NCBI RefSeq assembly: GCF_042429765.1
Contig: NZ_JBHLZU010000030.1
Coordinates: 11,747 to 75,746 of the forward strand
Origin: Allokutzneria oryzae
GTDB lineage: Bacteria > Actinomycetota > Actinomycetes > Mycobacteriales > Pseudonocardiaceae
Direction: 5' to 3'
DNA length: 64,000 nt
Positions within the stretch are counted from its first letter, which is position 1, and every line of letters starts with the position of its first letter. The notes below the pieces were generated by a model. That model saw nothing but the letters and a program-made list of their open reading frames with translations, did not search any database and had not been told where the DNA came from. Below are positions 40,441-48,695 of this stretch, piece by piece. A program made the translations under genes and the position numbers.

Positions 40441-40863
40441 TTATCTGCGCACGACGCCCTGCAGCTGCGCACGCAGCTCCGGCGTGAGCTGCTGACCGAC
40501 GCGGTCCACGAGCAGGGTCATCTCGTAGGCGACCAGGCCGATGTCGCAGTTCGGCGCCGCCAGGACGGACAGGCAGGCGCCGTTGCTGATCGACATCAGG
40601 AACAGGTAACCCCGCTCCATCTCCACGACGGTCTGGGCGACGTTGCCTGCTTCGAAACACCGTGCCGCTCCCTGGGTAAGGCTGACCAGACCGGAAGACA
40701 CCGCGGCAAGCTGTTCTCCGCGATCGCGCGGCAGGCCCTGGGACCCGGCGAGCAGCAGGCCGTCCGCCGACACCACCACGGCGTGGGCGACACCGGGAAC
40801 CCTGCGCACGAAGTCAGTGATCAACCAACCGAAGGTGCCAGGCTGCTGGACCGACTCGTTCAC
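40441..40863 (-). CDS. cvnB: conservon roadblock/LC7 protein CvnB
   Basis: A 140-residue roadblock/LC7 fold protein with FVRRVPGVAHAVVVSADGLLL at the start and the longin-like sheet after it. In related systems such as MglB, roadblock proteins regulate a small GTPase, so CvnB probably acts on CvnD. GTG 40863 overlaps the cvnA stop (GTGA) and has GGAGCAGGA upstream. Confidence 0.92.
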   Translation of the reverse strand: MNESVQQPGTFGWLITDFVRRVPGVAHAVVVSADGLLLAGSQGLPRDRGEQLAAVSSGLVSLTQGAARCFEAGNVAQTVVEMERGYLFLMSISNGACLSVLAAPNCDIGLVAYEMTLLVDRVGQQLTPELRAQLQGVVRR

Positions 40864-43800
40864 TCCTGCTCCTCGTCCTGACGGCCGTGACCGGGGCCGG
40901 ACTGCTCGGACTGGCCGCGATCGGCGGCCAGCGTGTCAATCCTGGCATGCCGCCCGCGACGCAGACCCTGCTGGAAACTCGACATCCTGCCACGGACGTT
41001 GTCCGGGGTGCGAGAGCTCTGTGGGGCCTTGGTCGCCGGAGCCTGCGGACGGGGTGCCGCCGAACCCGGGACGAGCTGGGCCTTCGGAACCCTCTTGGGC
41101 AGACCGGCCGAGGTGACGCCCTGGCTGACGGGGTTGTTCAGCAGCGCGTTCGCCGCCTCCCAACCCTCGTCACCGGGAGACTGCCACACCGACCTCGCGT
41201 CCCGCTGCGGGGTGGGTACCGGTGTCGGCTCCGGGGCGGCGGTCGCGCGGATCTCCGTCGGCTGCTCGTCCTGGCCCTGGACCGACCGCTGCCGCTTGGG
41301 CAGCGGTGCGTCGAGCTGCTGGCGCGCCGGCTGTTGGGCTGCGGGCTGCTGGACTGCGGGCTGCTCGGCTGCGGGCTGCTCGGCGGGCGGGGCCGGAGTG
41401 GCCAGGGGCTCGTCGACGGTGGCGCTGAGCGCGGGCTCGCCGAGCGGCATCTCCCTGGGGTGCGCGGCGGGCTTGGGGTCCGCCGCCTGGAACCACTGGG
41501 AGAGGATCTCCTCGTAGATGGGCAGCCGCTCGGTCGGCGCGTCCATTTCCCGCTGGCCCCCCTTCGGCCCGGTCCCGTTGAACTCGGGCGCGGGCTGCTG
41601 CTGGTTGGCCGGGGCGTCGATCGGCAGGGCCCCGCACGAGCCGTCGAACTCGCCGTTCGGGTCCGGCCGCTCGTCCTCGTAGGACACCGGAGCGGGCTGC
41701 TCGTCGACCGGCAGCGTCGGCGGCTTGGCCGGGTCCAGCTCCCCGTCGGCCGCGACGACCTGGATGTCCAGGTCCATCGGCTGCGCGGGCTCGGCCGAGC
41801 TCGCCGGCTCCGCGGAGGCGGCAGGCTCTGCCCGATCGCCCTGGGCGAGGGCCCTGGTCACGTCGCCGACGGTCAGCGGCGGTGTGCCGGAGACGCCGGG
41901 GTAGCTCGACGCCTGGCTCGTCTCCGCCGGGGTGTGCACGAACAGGGAGTTGGTCTGGAACTCCGGCGCGGGCTGGCTGGGCGTGCTCGGCTGGCTGGGC
42001 GTGCTCGGCTGGCTCGGGGAGCTCGGCTGGCTGGGCATGCTGGTGCTGGGCTGGGCTCCGACGGCGGGAAAGCCACCGGTGACCGGTCCGCCGAGGGTGG
42101 TGGTGCGCGGCGGCACCGGCTGCACGATGTCGGCGGGGATGACCACCAGCGCGGTGGTGCCGCCCTCGATGTCCTCGTTGGACCGCAGCTTGACCTGGAC
42201 CTGGTGCCGCTTGGCCAGCCTGCCGACCACGAACAGGCCCATCCGGCGGGAGACCGCGACGTCGACGTCCGGCGGCTCGGCGAGGCGCTGGTTGGCCTCG
42301 CGGATCTCGGCGTCGGGCATGCCGACCCCGCGGTCGGAGATCTCCACCGCGAGCTCGCCCTTGCGCGTGCGCGCCGTGCGCACCACGACCTTGGTCTGCG
42401 GGTCGGAGAACGCGGTCGCGTTGTCCAGCAGCTCGGCGACCAGGTGCACCAGGTCGTTGACCGCGCGCCCCTGGATCGCCAGGTCGGGCGCCGCGCCGAC
42501 CTGGACCCTGGCGTACTGCTCGACCTCGGAGACCGCGGCGCCGACGACGTCGGAGACCGGGACCGGGCGGGTGAGCCTGCGGGTGAGGTCGTTGCCGGAG
42601 AGCACCAGCAGGTTCTCGCTGTTGCGCCGCATCCGGGTGGCGAGGTGGTCCAGCTCGAAGAGGTTGGACAGCTGGTCGGGGTCCTGCTCGTCCTGCTCCA
42701 GCCGGTCGATCAGGTTCAGCTGGCGTTCGACCAGCGCCTGGCTGCGGCGGGAGAGGTTGACGAACATCGCGTTGACGTTGTCGCGCAGGATCGCCTGCTC
42801 CGCGGCCAGCCGGACGGCCTCGCCGTGCACCGCGTCGAAGGACCGCGCCACCTGGCCGATCTCCTCGGTGGTGTGCACCGGCACCGGCGCGACGGCGATC
42901 TTGGACGCCTCCGTCGGGTTCGGCGCGGCGAGGATCTTCTCCACCGCGTCGGGCAGCTGGTGGTCGGCAACGGCGAGCGCGGTCTTGCGGAGCACGCGCA
43001 GCGGGCGCAGCAGCGAGCGGGCCACGAACAGCGCCAGGATCACCGCGAGGGCCAGTGCGCCGAGCACCAGCGCGGAGTCGCGGATCGCGTTGGTGCTGGC
43101 CGTGCTGGCCAGCGTGGAGCTGTCGTTGCGGAGCTGTTCGAGCAGCTTGGACTCGACGTCGTAGATCAGGTTCACGGTCAGCGTCGACGCGACGTCCCAC
43201 TGCTCGGGGGTCGCGGTGAGCTGCTGGTTGGTCTCGGCGTTCTGCAGCGCCGATTCCTCGATGTTGTTGGCGACGTCGACGATGAAGCCGGTCACCATGT
43301 CGTCGAAGAGCCTGCGCTGCTCCGAGGTGGCCGACTTGCGGAAGTCGTTGCGCGCGGCCTGCAGCTCGGCGTCGACGGCGAGCAGCTGGCGGAGCTGGCC
43401 GGGCGCGAACTTCTTCTGCTGCAGCGCGTCGAGCAGGATCGCCCGCTTGCGCGAGGTCTGCTCCTTGGCCCTGGCCACCGACAGCACGCTGGCCTGGAGG
43501 TTCATCAGCGCCGGGTTGTCGGTCTGGGCGAGACCGAGCTCGGTGAGCGAGAGCAGCTCGTCGATGGACTCGCTGTAGGAGCGCAGCACCGCGTCCTCGG
43601 GGTAGCGCGAGGGCTCCTGGACCGCCTGGCGGATCTTGGTGAGCCGGTCCAGCTGCTGCGCGGCGGTGTCGTAGATCGCGGCGTGGCCGGGGGCCAGCCG
43701 CGGGCTCAGCTCCTTGACCTGCTTGCGGAACTCGTCGACCGAGTCGAGCACGCGTTTGCGCTGGCGCTCCATGACGACCTGGTCGCCGTTGCGGCCGCTG

Positions 43801-44198
43801 GAGACGTACCGGACGGTCAGGTCGCGCTCGCGTTGCAGGTTGTGCACCAGCGTGGAGACGGTGCTGCTGAGCCGGACCTGGTTGGCCAGGCGCTCCAGCT
43901 TGCTGGCCGCGGCGAGGTCGGAGGTCACCCGCAGTCCGCCGAGCGCGAGGGCCGCGACGGTGGGGATCAGCAGGACGGCGAGCAGCTTGGTCCGCAGCCG
44001 CCAGTTCCGCAGCCGCCACCGCGAGGCGGGCAGGTCCTGCTCGGTGTCGGTCACCGGCGCTCCGGGGGACGCGGCGACGGTGGTGCCCGCCTCATCTCCG
44101 TCACGCTTCGCAGCCGTCCCGTCACCCTTTTCGGGGTTTTCGGCAGGAAGGGCTTCCCCTTCTCCGGTCCGGCTGGGACCTCTCTCTCGACGCGCCAC
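40860..44198 (-). CDS. cvnA: conservon sensor histidine kinase-like protein CvnA
   Basis: A 1112-residue membrane sensor. After a charged cytoplasmic leader, a first transmembrane helix (LLAVLLIPTVAALALGGL) is followed by a nitrate/nitrite-sensing (NIT) type helical extracellular domain, a second helix (ALVLGALALAVILALFVA), HAMP, the region LDHLATRMRRNSENLLVLSG in place of a normal H-box, and a HATPase domain with DLVHLVAELLDNATAFSDP and DRGVGMPDAEI. A disordered Pro/Gln/Ser C-terminus of about 400 residues contains SQPSTPSQPST repeats. GTG 44198 is chosen for its AGGAAG; an in-frame GTG at 44309 is the alternative. Confidence 0.88.
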   Translation of the reverse strand: MARRERGPSRTGEGEALPAENPEKGDGTAAKRDGDEAGTTVAASPGAPVTDTEQDLPASRWRLRNWRLRTKLLAVLLIPTVAALALGGLRVTSDLAAASKLERLANQVRLSSTVSTLVHNLQRERDLTVRYVSSGRNGDQVVMERQRKRVLDSVDEFRKQVKELSPRLAPGHAAIYDTAAQQLDRLTKIRQAVQEPSRYPEDAVLRSYSESIDELLSLTELGLAQTDNPALMNLQASVLSVARAKEQTSRKRAILLDALQQKKFAPGQLRQLLAVDAELQAARNDFRKSATSEQRRLFDDMVTGFIVDVANNIEESALQNAETNQQLTATPEQWDVASTLTVNLIYDVESKLLEQLRNDSSTLASTASTNAIRDSALVLGALALAVILALFVARSLLRPLRVLRKTALAVADHQLPDAVEKILAAPNPTEASKIAVAPVPVHTTEEIGQVARSFDAVHGEAVRLAAEQAILRDNVNAMFVNLSRRSQALVERQLNLIDRLEQDEQDPDQLSNLFELDHLATRMRRNSENLLVLSGNDLTRRLTRPVPVSDVVGAAVSEVEQYARVQVGAAPDLAIQGRAVNDLVHLVAELLDNATAFSDPQTKVVVRTARTRKGELAVEISDRGVGMPDAEIREANQRLAEPPDVDVAVSRRMGLFVVGRLAKRHQVQVKLRSNEDIEGGTTALVVIPADIVQPVPPRTTTLGGPVTGGFPAVGAQPSTSMPSQPSSPSQPSTPSQPSTPSQPAPEFQTNSLFVHTPAETSQASSYPGVSGTPPLTVGDVTRALAQGDRAEPAASAEPASSAEPAQPMDLDIQVVAADGELDPAKPPTLPVDEQPAPVSYEDERPDPNGEFDGSCGALPIDAPANQQQPAPEFNGTGPKGGQREMDAPTERLPIYEEILSQWFQAADPKPAAHPREMPLGEPALSATVDEPLATPAPPAEQPAAEQPAVQQPAAQQPARQQLDAPLPKRQRSVQGQDEQPTEIRATAAPEPTPVPTPQRDARSVWQSPGDEGWEAANALLNNPVSQGVTSAGLPKRVPKAQLVPGSAAPRPQAPATKAPQSSRTPDNVRGRMSSFQQGLRRGRHARIDTLAADRGQSEQSGPGHGRQDEEQE

Positions 44199-44509
44199 CC
44201 TGGGCTTCCTCTTCCGGCAGCAGTGACTCGATCCCTCCCCGGACCGAGGTCGGACTCGCGAATGCGGGCCGCATTGCAGCACAGTCCCAGCTACCAGCGC
44301 CAGCCTCACCAGCGCTGAACAGCGGACTTCCCCTGCGTGGGGCCACGGGTCGCTAGCCCGGAGAGCGTAGTGGTACGGACCAGCGAACGGGAAGATGAGA
44401 CAGCGGACAGTGTCTGAAGTTGTGACTCTATTCCCTCATGTGGGTGGATAGCATCGCCACGCCTTTCCGGGCATGTCACCGTGAGTTGATCAACGAACGA
44501 GGAGTCGGC
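44199..44509. promoter_or_regulatory. divergent region between cvnA and the binding-lipoprotein gene
   Basis: About 310 bases, of which the first 110 could be coding if cvnA starts at 44309. The rest carries the promoters of the conservon and of the 44510 gene. I see no clear palindrome or box. Confidence 0.4.
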
Positions 44510-45493
44510 ATGACCATCCGAGCCTTCAGGCGCGCGACCGCGCTGCTGGCCAGCGCGGTCACCCTGACCGCGGTCGGTGGCTGCGGCCTGATCTCCGGCT
44601 CCGACGAGGCCGCCGCGCCGAAGCCCGAACGGAGCACGCTGCGCATCGGTGTGCTGCCCAGCGTCGACGTCGCGCCGCTCTACCTGGCCCGCAACGAGAA
44701 GCTGTTCTCCGCGGCGGGGCTGCAGGTCGAGTTGATCGTCGTCGACGACGACAGCTCCGCGGTGCAGCAGCTGGACAGCGGGACGCTGGACGTCGCCTTC
44801 GCCAGCCACGTGACGCTGTTCCGCGCGGTGCACTCCGGCAAGGAGCTGCAGCTCCAGGGCGAGGCCTACCAGGCGGCGGAGAACACCATGGCCCTGGTGA
44901 CGCTGCCCGACTCCGACTACGACACCCCGGGCGAGATCCAGAAGCCGAAGATCGCGGTGAACCACAAGGACGATCTCGGCACGCTGACGACCGAGAGCGT
45001 TTTGCAGACCGCAAACGTCGCCAAGGGCAACATCAAGTGGACGTCGATGCCGTTCTCGGACATGGTCAAGGCACTGGAGTCCAAGAGCGTCGACGCGGCC
45101 TGGATGGTCGAGCCCTGGATCACGAAAGCCCAGCGCTCCAACGGTGCGCGCGTGCTGACCGATACCGCGCGCGGCTACACCCTGGACTTCCCGATGTCCG
45201 GGTACGCCGCGAGCAAGAAGTTCGCCGACGCGAACCCCAAGACCCTCGCTGCATTCCGCAACGTGCTCGCCAAGGCGCAGGAGCTCGGCACCAACCGGCT
45301 CGCCGTGCAGGAGGTGCTGACCGAGTACGCGGAGGTCGACGCGCAGACCGCGGGACTGGTCTCGGTCGGCAGCTACCCGGTCTCGATCAACCCCGTCCGG
45401 CTGCAGCGGGTCGCCGACATGATGGAGACCTCGCAGCTGCTGACCAGCCGTCTCGACGTGCAGCAGCTGCTGCCTCCGGCGACGGTGTCCTAG
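44510..45493 (+). CDS. SsuA/NMT1-like ABC transporter substrate-binding lipoprotein
   Basis: A 327-residue lipoprotein with lipobox AVGGC. The mature domain starts LRIGVLPSVDVAPLYLARNE and contains AAGLQVELIVVDDDSSAVQQLDSG-type segments and AAWMVEPWITKA, the layout of SsuA/TauA/ThiY binding proteins for sulfonates, nitrate or pyrimidine precursors. No permease or ATPase gene is adjacent, so it is an orphan or works with a distant transporter. ATG 44510 has GAGGAG six bases upstream. It converges with the first tctCBA operon, separated by a strong terminator. Confidence 0.85.
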   Translation: MTIRAFRRATALLASAVTLTAVGGCGLISGSDEAAAPKPERSTLRIGVLPSVDVAPLYLARNEKLFSAAGLQVELIVVDDDSSAVQQLDSGTLDVAFASHVTLFRAVHSGKELQLQGEAYQAAENTMALVTLPDSDYDTPGEIQKPKIAVNHKDDLGTLTTESVLQTANVAKGNIKWTSMPFSDMVKALESKSVDAAWMVEPWITKAQRSNGARVLTDTARGYTLDFPMSGYAASKKFADANPKTLAAFRNVLAKAQELGTNRLAVQEVLTEYAEVDAQTAGLVSVGSYPVSINPVRLQRVADMMETSQLLTSRLDVQQLLPPATVS

Positions 45494-45539
45494 TCGTCCA
45501 TATAGATAGGTGTCTTCCGTAGTTCTGGTTGTCCCCTGA

Positions 45540-45571
45540 GAGGGGCGCCCCAGGGGCATGGGGCGCCCCTC
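45540..45571. terminator. bidirectional terminator
   Basis: GAGGGGCGCCCC (45540-45551) and GGGGCGCCCCTC (45560-45571) form a perfect 12-bp stem with an 8-base loop between convergent genes. The stem core GAGGGGCGCC recurs in the cutC terminator at 62 kb. Confidence 0.85.
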
Positions 45572-45578
45572 ACGTCGT

Positions 45579-47075
45579 TCAGGCCCGTTGCCGCGCCCGC
45601 ACCTTGAGGATCACCGGAACCACGACCGCCAGCAGTGCCAGCGCGAACATCAGCTGCGCGAACGGGGTGGCGAACAGCGCGCCCGGATCGCCCTGGCTCA
45701 CCAGCAGCGTCTTGAGCAGGTTGTCCTCGGCGATCGGCCCCAGGATCAGCCCGACCACCGCGGGAACCACCGGCCAGCCGTAGCGGCGCATGGCGTAGCT
45801 GAGCACGCCGATCCCCAGCAGGATGAGCAGGCCCTGCCAGGACTGGCTGGACGCGTAGGCGCCCAGCGAGGCGCATACCAGGATTCCCGCATAGAGATAA
45901 GGACGCGGGACCTGGAGGATCTTCACCCAGATCCCGGCCAACGGCAGGTTCAGCACCAGCAGCATCACGTTGCCGATGCACAGCGAGGCGATCAGCGTCC
46001 ACACCAGTGCTGGCTGGGTGTCGAACAGCAACGGCCCCGGCTGGATGCCGTAGCTGCCGAAGGCGGAGAGCATGATCGCCGCTGTCGCGGAGGTCGGCAG
46101 GCCCAGCGTGAGCAGCGGGACCAGCACCCCTGCGACCGCGGCGTTGTTCGCCGCCTCCGGGCCGGCGACGCCCTCGATCGCACCGTTGCCGAACTCCTCC
46201 GGCCGCTTGGCCAGCTTCTTCTCCACCGCGTAGGAGAGGAAGGTGGTGACGACCGGGCCGCCCGCGGGCATGACGCCGAGCGGGAAGCCGATGAAGGTGC
46301 CGCGCAGCCACGGCTTCCACGAGCGCTTCAGGTCCTCCTTCGGCAACCACCACGTCCGGTTCACCGGGACCAGCTTCGGCGGGGAGTGCCGCAGCCGGGA
46401 GGCCACGTACAGCGTCTCCCCGACCGCGAACATGCCGACCGCGGCGATCACCACGTCCACTCCGTTGGCCAGGTCGAACAGGCCGAAGGTGAAGCGGGGC
46501 TGGCCGGAGATCGGGTCCAGCCCGATCAGCCCGAGCGCCAGCCCCACGGTCAGCGAGGCCACCCCGCGCAGCGGTGAGGCGCCGAGCATCGCCGAGACGG
46601 TGCAGAACGCCAGCACCACCAGGGCGAAGTAGTCGGCCGAGGTCAGCGACACCGCCCAGTCCGCCATCACCGGAGCGAGCACCGCCAGCAGCACGGTGCC
46701 GATGGTGCCCGCGACGAACGAGCCGATGGCCGCCGTGGCCAGCGCCTGGGCGCCGCGCCCGAGCTTGGCCATCTTGTTGCCTTCGAGCGCGGTGATGATC
46801 GACGCCGACTCGCCGGGGGTGTTGAGCAGGATCGACGTGGTCGACCCGCCGTACATCCCGCCGTAGAAGACCCCGGCGAACAGGATGAACGCCGAGGTCG
46901 CGGGCACCGAGAAGGTGATCGGCAGCAGCAGCGCGACCGTCATCGCCGGCCCGATCCCCGGCAGCACGCCGACGAGGGTGCCCAGCAGCACGCCGAGCAG
47001 GGCGAACAGCAGGCTCTCCGGAGTCAACGCCGTGGCGAAGCCCTGCATCAGGTAGTCGAATGAGCTCACCGTCAT
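45579..47075 (-). CDS. tctA: tripartite tricarboxylate transporter large membrane subunit TctA (copy 1)
   Basis: A 498-residue membrane protein with about 12 transmembrane helices. Signatures are GVLPGIGPAMTVALLLPITF, YGGMYGGSTTSILLNTPGE, and the second-half repeat GIEGVAGPEAANNAA-type (AIEGVAGPEAANNAAVAG) with LLTLGLPTSATAA. It is the transport channel for a tricarboxylate or similar organic acid, driven by an ion gradient. ATG 47075 overlaps the tctB stop (ATGA). Closely related to the TctA at 48696. Confidence 0.93.
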   Translation of the reverse strand: MTVSSFDYLMQGFATALTPESLLFALLGVLLGTLVGVLPGIGPAMTVALLLPITFSVPATSAFILFAGVFYGGMYGGSTTSILLNTPGESASIITALEGNKMAKLGRGAQALATAAIGSFVAGTIGTVLLAVLAPVMADWAVSLTSADYFALVVLAFCTVSAMLGASPLRGVASLTVGLALGLIGLDPISGQPRFTFGLFDLANGVDVVIAAVGMFAVGETLYVASRLRHSPPKLVPVNRTWWLPKEDLKRSWKPWLRGTFIGFPLGVMPAGGPVVTTFLSYAVEKKLAKRPEEFGNGAIEGVAGPEAANNAAVAGVLVPLLTLGLPTSATAAIMLSAFGSYGIQPGPLLFDTQPALVWTLIASLCIGNVMLLVLNLPLAGIWVKILQVPRPYLYAGILVCASLGAYASSQSWQGLLILLGIGVLSYAMRRYGWPVVPAVVGLILGPIAEDNLLKTLLVSQGDPGALFATPFAQLMFALALLAVVVPVILKVRARQRA

Positions 47076-47560
47076 GTCCACATCTGGAAGGGGCCGCCGG
47101 GCAGGTACGCCCCGAGACCGAACACGAAGACCGACCACAGACCGATGGCCAGCGCGAACGAGCTGACCAGCACGACGACCCAGCGGCGGGCGCCGAGCAC
47201 GGCCGCGGTGCCCGCGAACAGCGCGGTCGCCGCGAGCGGCCAGCCGATCGGCTCGATCAGCAGCGCGTGCACCGCGAACAGGGCGATCACCACGAACATC
47301 GCCCGCCAGTCGGTCCCGCGGTCCGGATCGACGTCCTCACCGTCCTCCGGCGGCGCAGTCCGCCCGCGCAGCACCTGCACCGCGAGCAGCGCGGCGACCA
47401 CTATCAGCAGACCGCCGACGAGGTAGGGGAACAACCGCGGCCCTGCCGTCGCGGCGCTGGGTGGCACCACGATGGCCGGGGTCTGGACGAGCACGTAGAC
47501 GCCGAGGGCCGCGAGCAGCCCGACGAGCACGAGCTCGCCCCTGAAGCGCAGCGATGGCAC
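47072..47560 (-). CDS. tctB: tripartite tricarboxylate transporter small membrane subunit TctB (copy 1)
   Basis: A 162-residue membrane protein with about four hydrophobic segments and a short charged loop (EDGEDVDPDRGTDW). The AGPRLFPYLVGG segment and ending FVFGLGAYLPGGP are typical of TctB. It assists TctA. GTG 47560 lies right after the tctC stop. Confidence 0.88.
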   Translation of the reverse strand: MPSLRFRGELVLVGLLAALGVYVLVQTPAIVVPPSAATAGPRLFPYLVGGLLIVVAALLAVQVLRGRTAPPEDGEDVDPDRGTDWRAMFVVIALFAVHALLIEPIGWPLAATALFAGTAAVLGARRWVVVLVSSFALAIGLWSVFVFGLGAYLPGGPFQMWT

Positions 47561-48541
47561 TTACTTCACCAAGCCGATCTCTCGGAGCACCTTGCGCGCT
47601 GCAGCGTCCTCGCTCTCGATGTAGCTGTCGAACTCGGGACCGGTGAGGAAGGCGTCGTCCCAGTCCTTGGCCTTGAGGGTCTGCTTCCACGCCGCGGAGG
47701 AGTGCATCTTGGTGACCGCGTCGACCAGCCGCTTCTTGGCGTCCTCGCTGAGCCCCGGCCGGGCGACGACACCGCGCCAGTTGAGGTAGCTGAGCCCGAT
47801 GCCCTGCTCGGTCAGCGTCTTGACCTCCGGCATCAGCTTCGAGCGCTGGGACCCGGACACCGCGATCGCGCGCAGCTTGCCAGCCTTGATGTGCTCGGAG
47901 TACTCGGTGATGCCGGAGATGCCCGCCTTGGCCTCGCCGGAGAGCAGCCGGGCGACCGACTCGCCGCCGCCCGCGTTGGGCAGGTACGTCAACTGCGCGG
48001 GGTCGATGCCGACGCGGTCGGCGATCAGCCCTGCCAGGATGTGGTCGACGTCGGCGACGTAGCCACCGGTGATCACCGTGCCCCTGGGGTCGGCGCGCCA
48101 CGCGGTGAGGAACTGTTCGAGGTTGCGGTACGGGGTCTCGGCGGGGACGACCAGCGCGAGGCTCTCACCGGTCAGCCTAGCGATCGGCGTGGTGTCCTTC
48201 AGTGTCTTCTCGGACTTGTTGTTGATGATGCCGGCGACCATGACCTTGCCCATCTGCATGAGCAGGTCGTCGTCTCTTTCACCGACGAGCTTGTTCAGCC
48301 CGGCGACTCCGCCCGGTCCTTCGAGATTGAAAACCTGCACACCGGTCGCGAGTTTTTCTCGCTGTAGTACGTCCTGGAGCGCCTGTGCGGTCTGGTGCCA
48401 ACCGCCACCGGGTTTCGCGGGGACCATGATGCGCAGCCCGTCAATGGTGGAGTCACCCCCGCCCTGGGAACCGGTGCACCCCGCGAGGAGGCTGCTCGCT
48501 GCGAGAAGGGAGACGACAAGGAACTGGCGGCGGCGGGTCAC
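47561..48541 (-). CDS. tctC: tricarboxylate-binding lipoprotein TctC (copy 1)
   Basis: A 326-residue binding lipoprotein. Lipobox LLAGC, then LRIMVPAKPGGGWHQTAQAL, the loop that wraps the ligand in the TctC/Bug family. ADRVGIDPAQLTYLPNAGGGE and GLSYLNWRGVVARPGL are further family features. The natural ligand cannot be told from sequence. GTG 48541 has AAGGAAG about seven bases upstream; 130 extra codons of open frame before it are rejected because they precede the signal peptide. Confidence 0.9.
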   Translation of the reverse strand: MTRRRQFLVVSLLAASSLLAGCTGSQGGGDSTIDGLRIMVPAKPGGGWHQTAQALQDVLQREKLATGVQVFNLEGPGGVAGLNKLVGERDDDLLMQMGKVMVAGIINNKSEKTLKDTTPIARLTGESLALVVPAETPYRNLEQFLTAWRADPRGTVITGGYVADVDHILAGLIADRVGIDPAQLTYLPNAGGGESVARLLSGEAKAGISGITEYSEHIKAGKLRAIAVSGSQRSKLMPEVKTLTEQGIGLSYLNWRGVVARPGLSEDAKKRLVDAVTKMHSSAAWKQTLKAKDWDDAFLTGPEFDSYIESEDAAARKVLREIGLVK

Positions 48542-48695
48542 TGGCGACTTCCTTAAGTGGGACTTGAGGTCAACGACGCGCGAACTTTCCACAACAAATC
48601 GGAAAAACTCGACGCGACGTCGCGCATCCCAGCACAACACGACCAGTCGCCGCACTTCCGGCACGAACATTCGGGTGATTCAGAAATCAATATTG
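48542..48695 (-). promoter_or_regulatory. probable promoter region between the two tct operons
   Basis: A 154-base gap between tctA copy 2 and tctC copy 1 with a strongly AT-rich patch near 48670-48700. This suggests that copy 1 has its own promoter. No clear terminator for copy 2 is seen. Confidence 0.45.

Noticed and set aside
41960..42060. Short repeats resembling a tandem array or CRISPR
   Set aside because: They are in frame, without uniform spacers, and encode the SQPST repeats of the CvnA tail.
40887..44318. A 1143-codon open frame on the plus strand opposite cvnA
   Set aside because: High-GC genes commonly leave long open antisense frames. The minus strand encodes all expected conservon domains and overlaps cvnB in the usual way, while the antisense product has no known domain.
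48542..48670. N-terminal extension of TctC copy 1
   Set aside because: The extension would precede the signal peptide and lipobox; GTG 48541 has a good Shine-Dalgarno.
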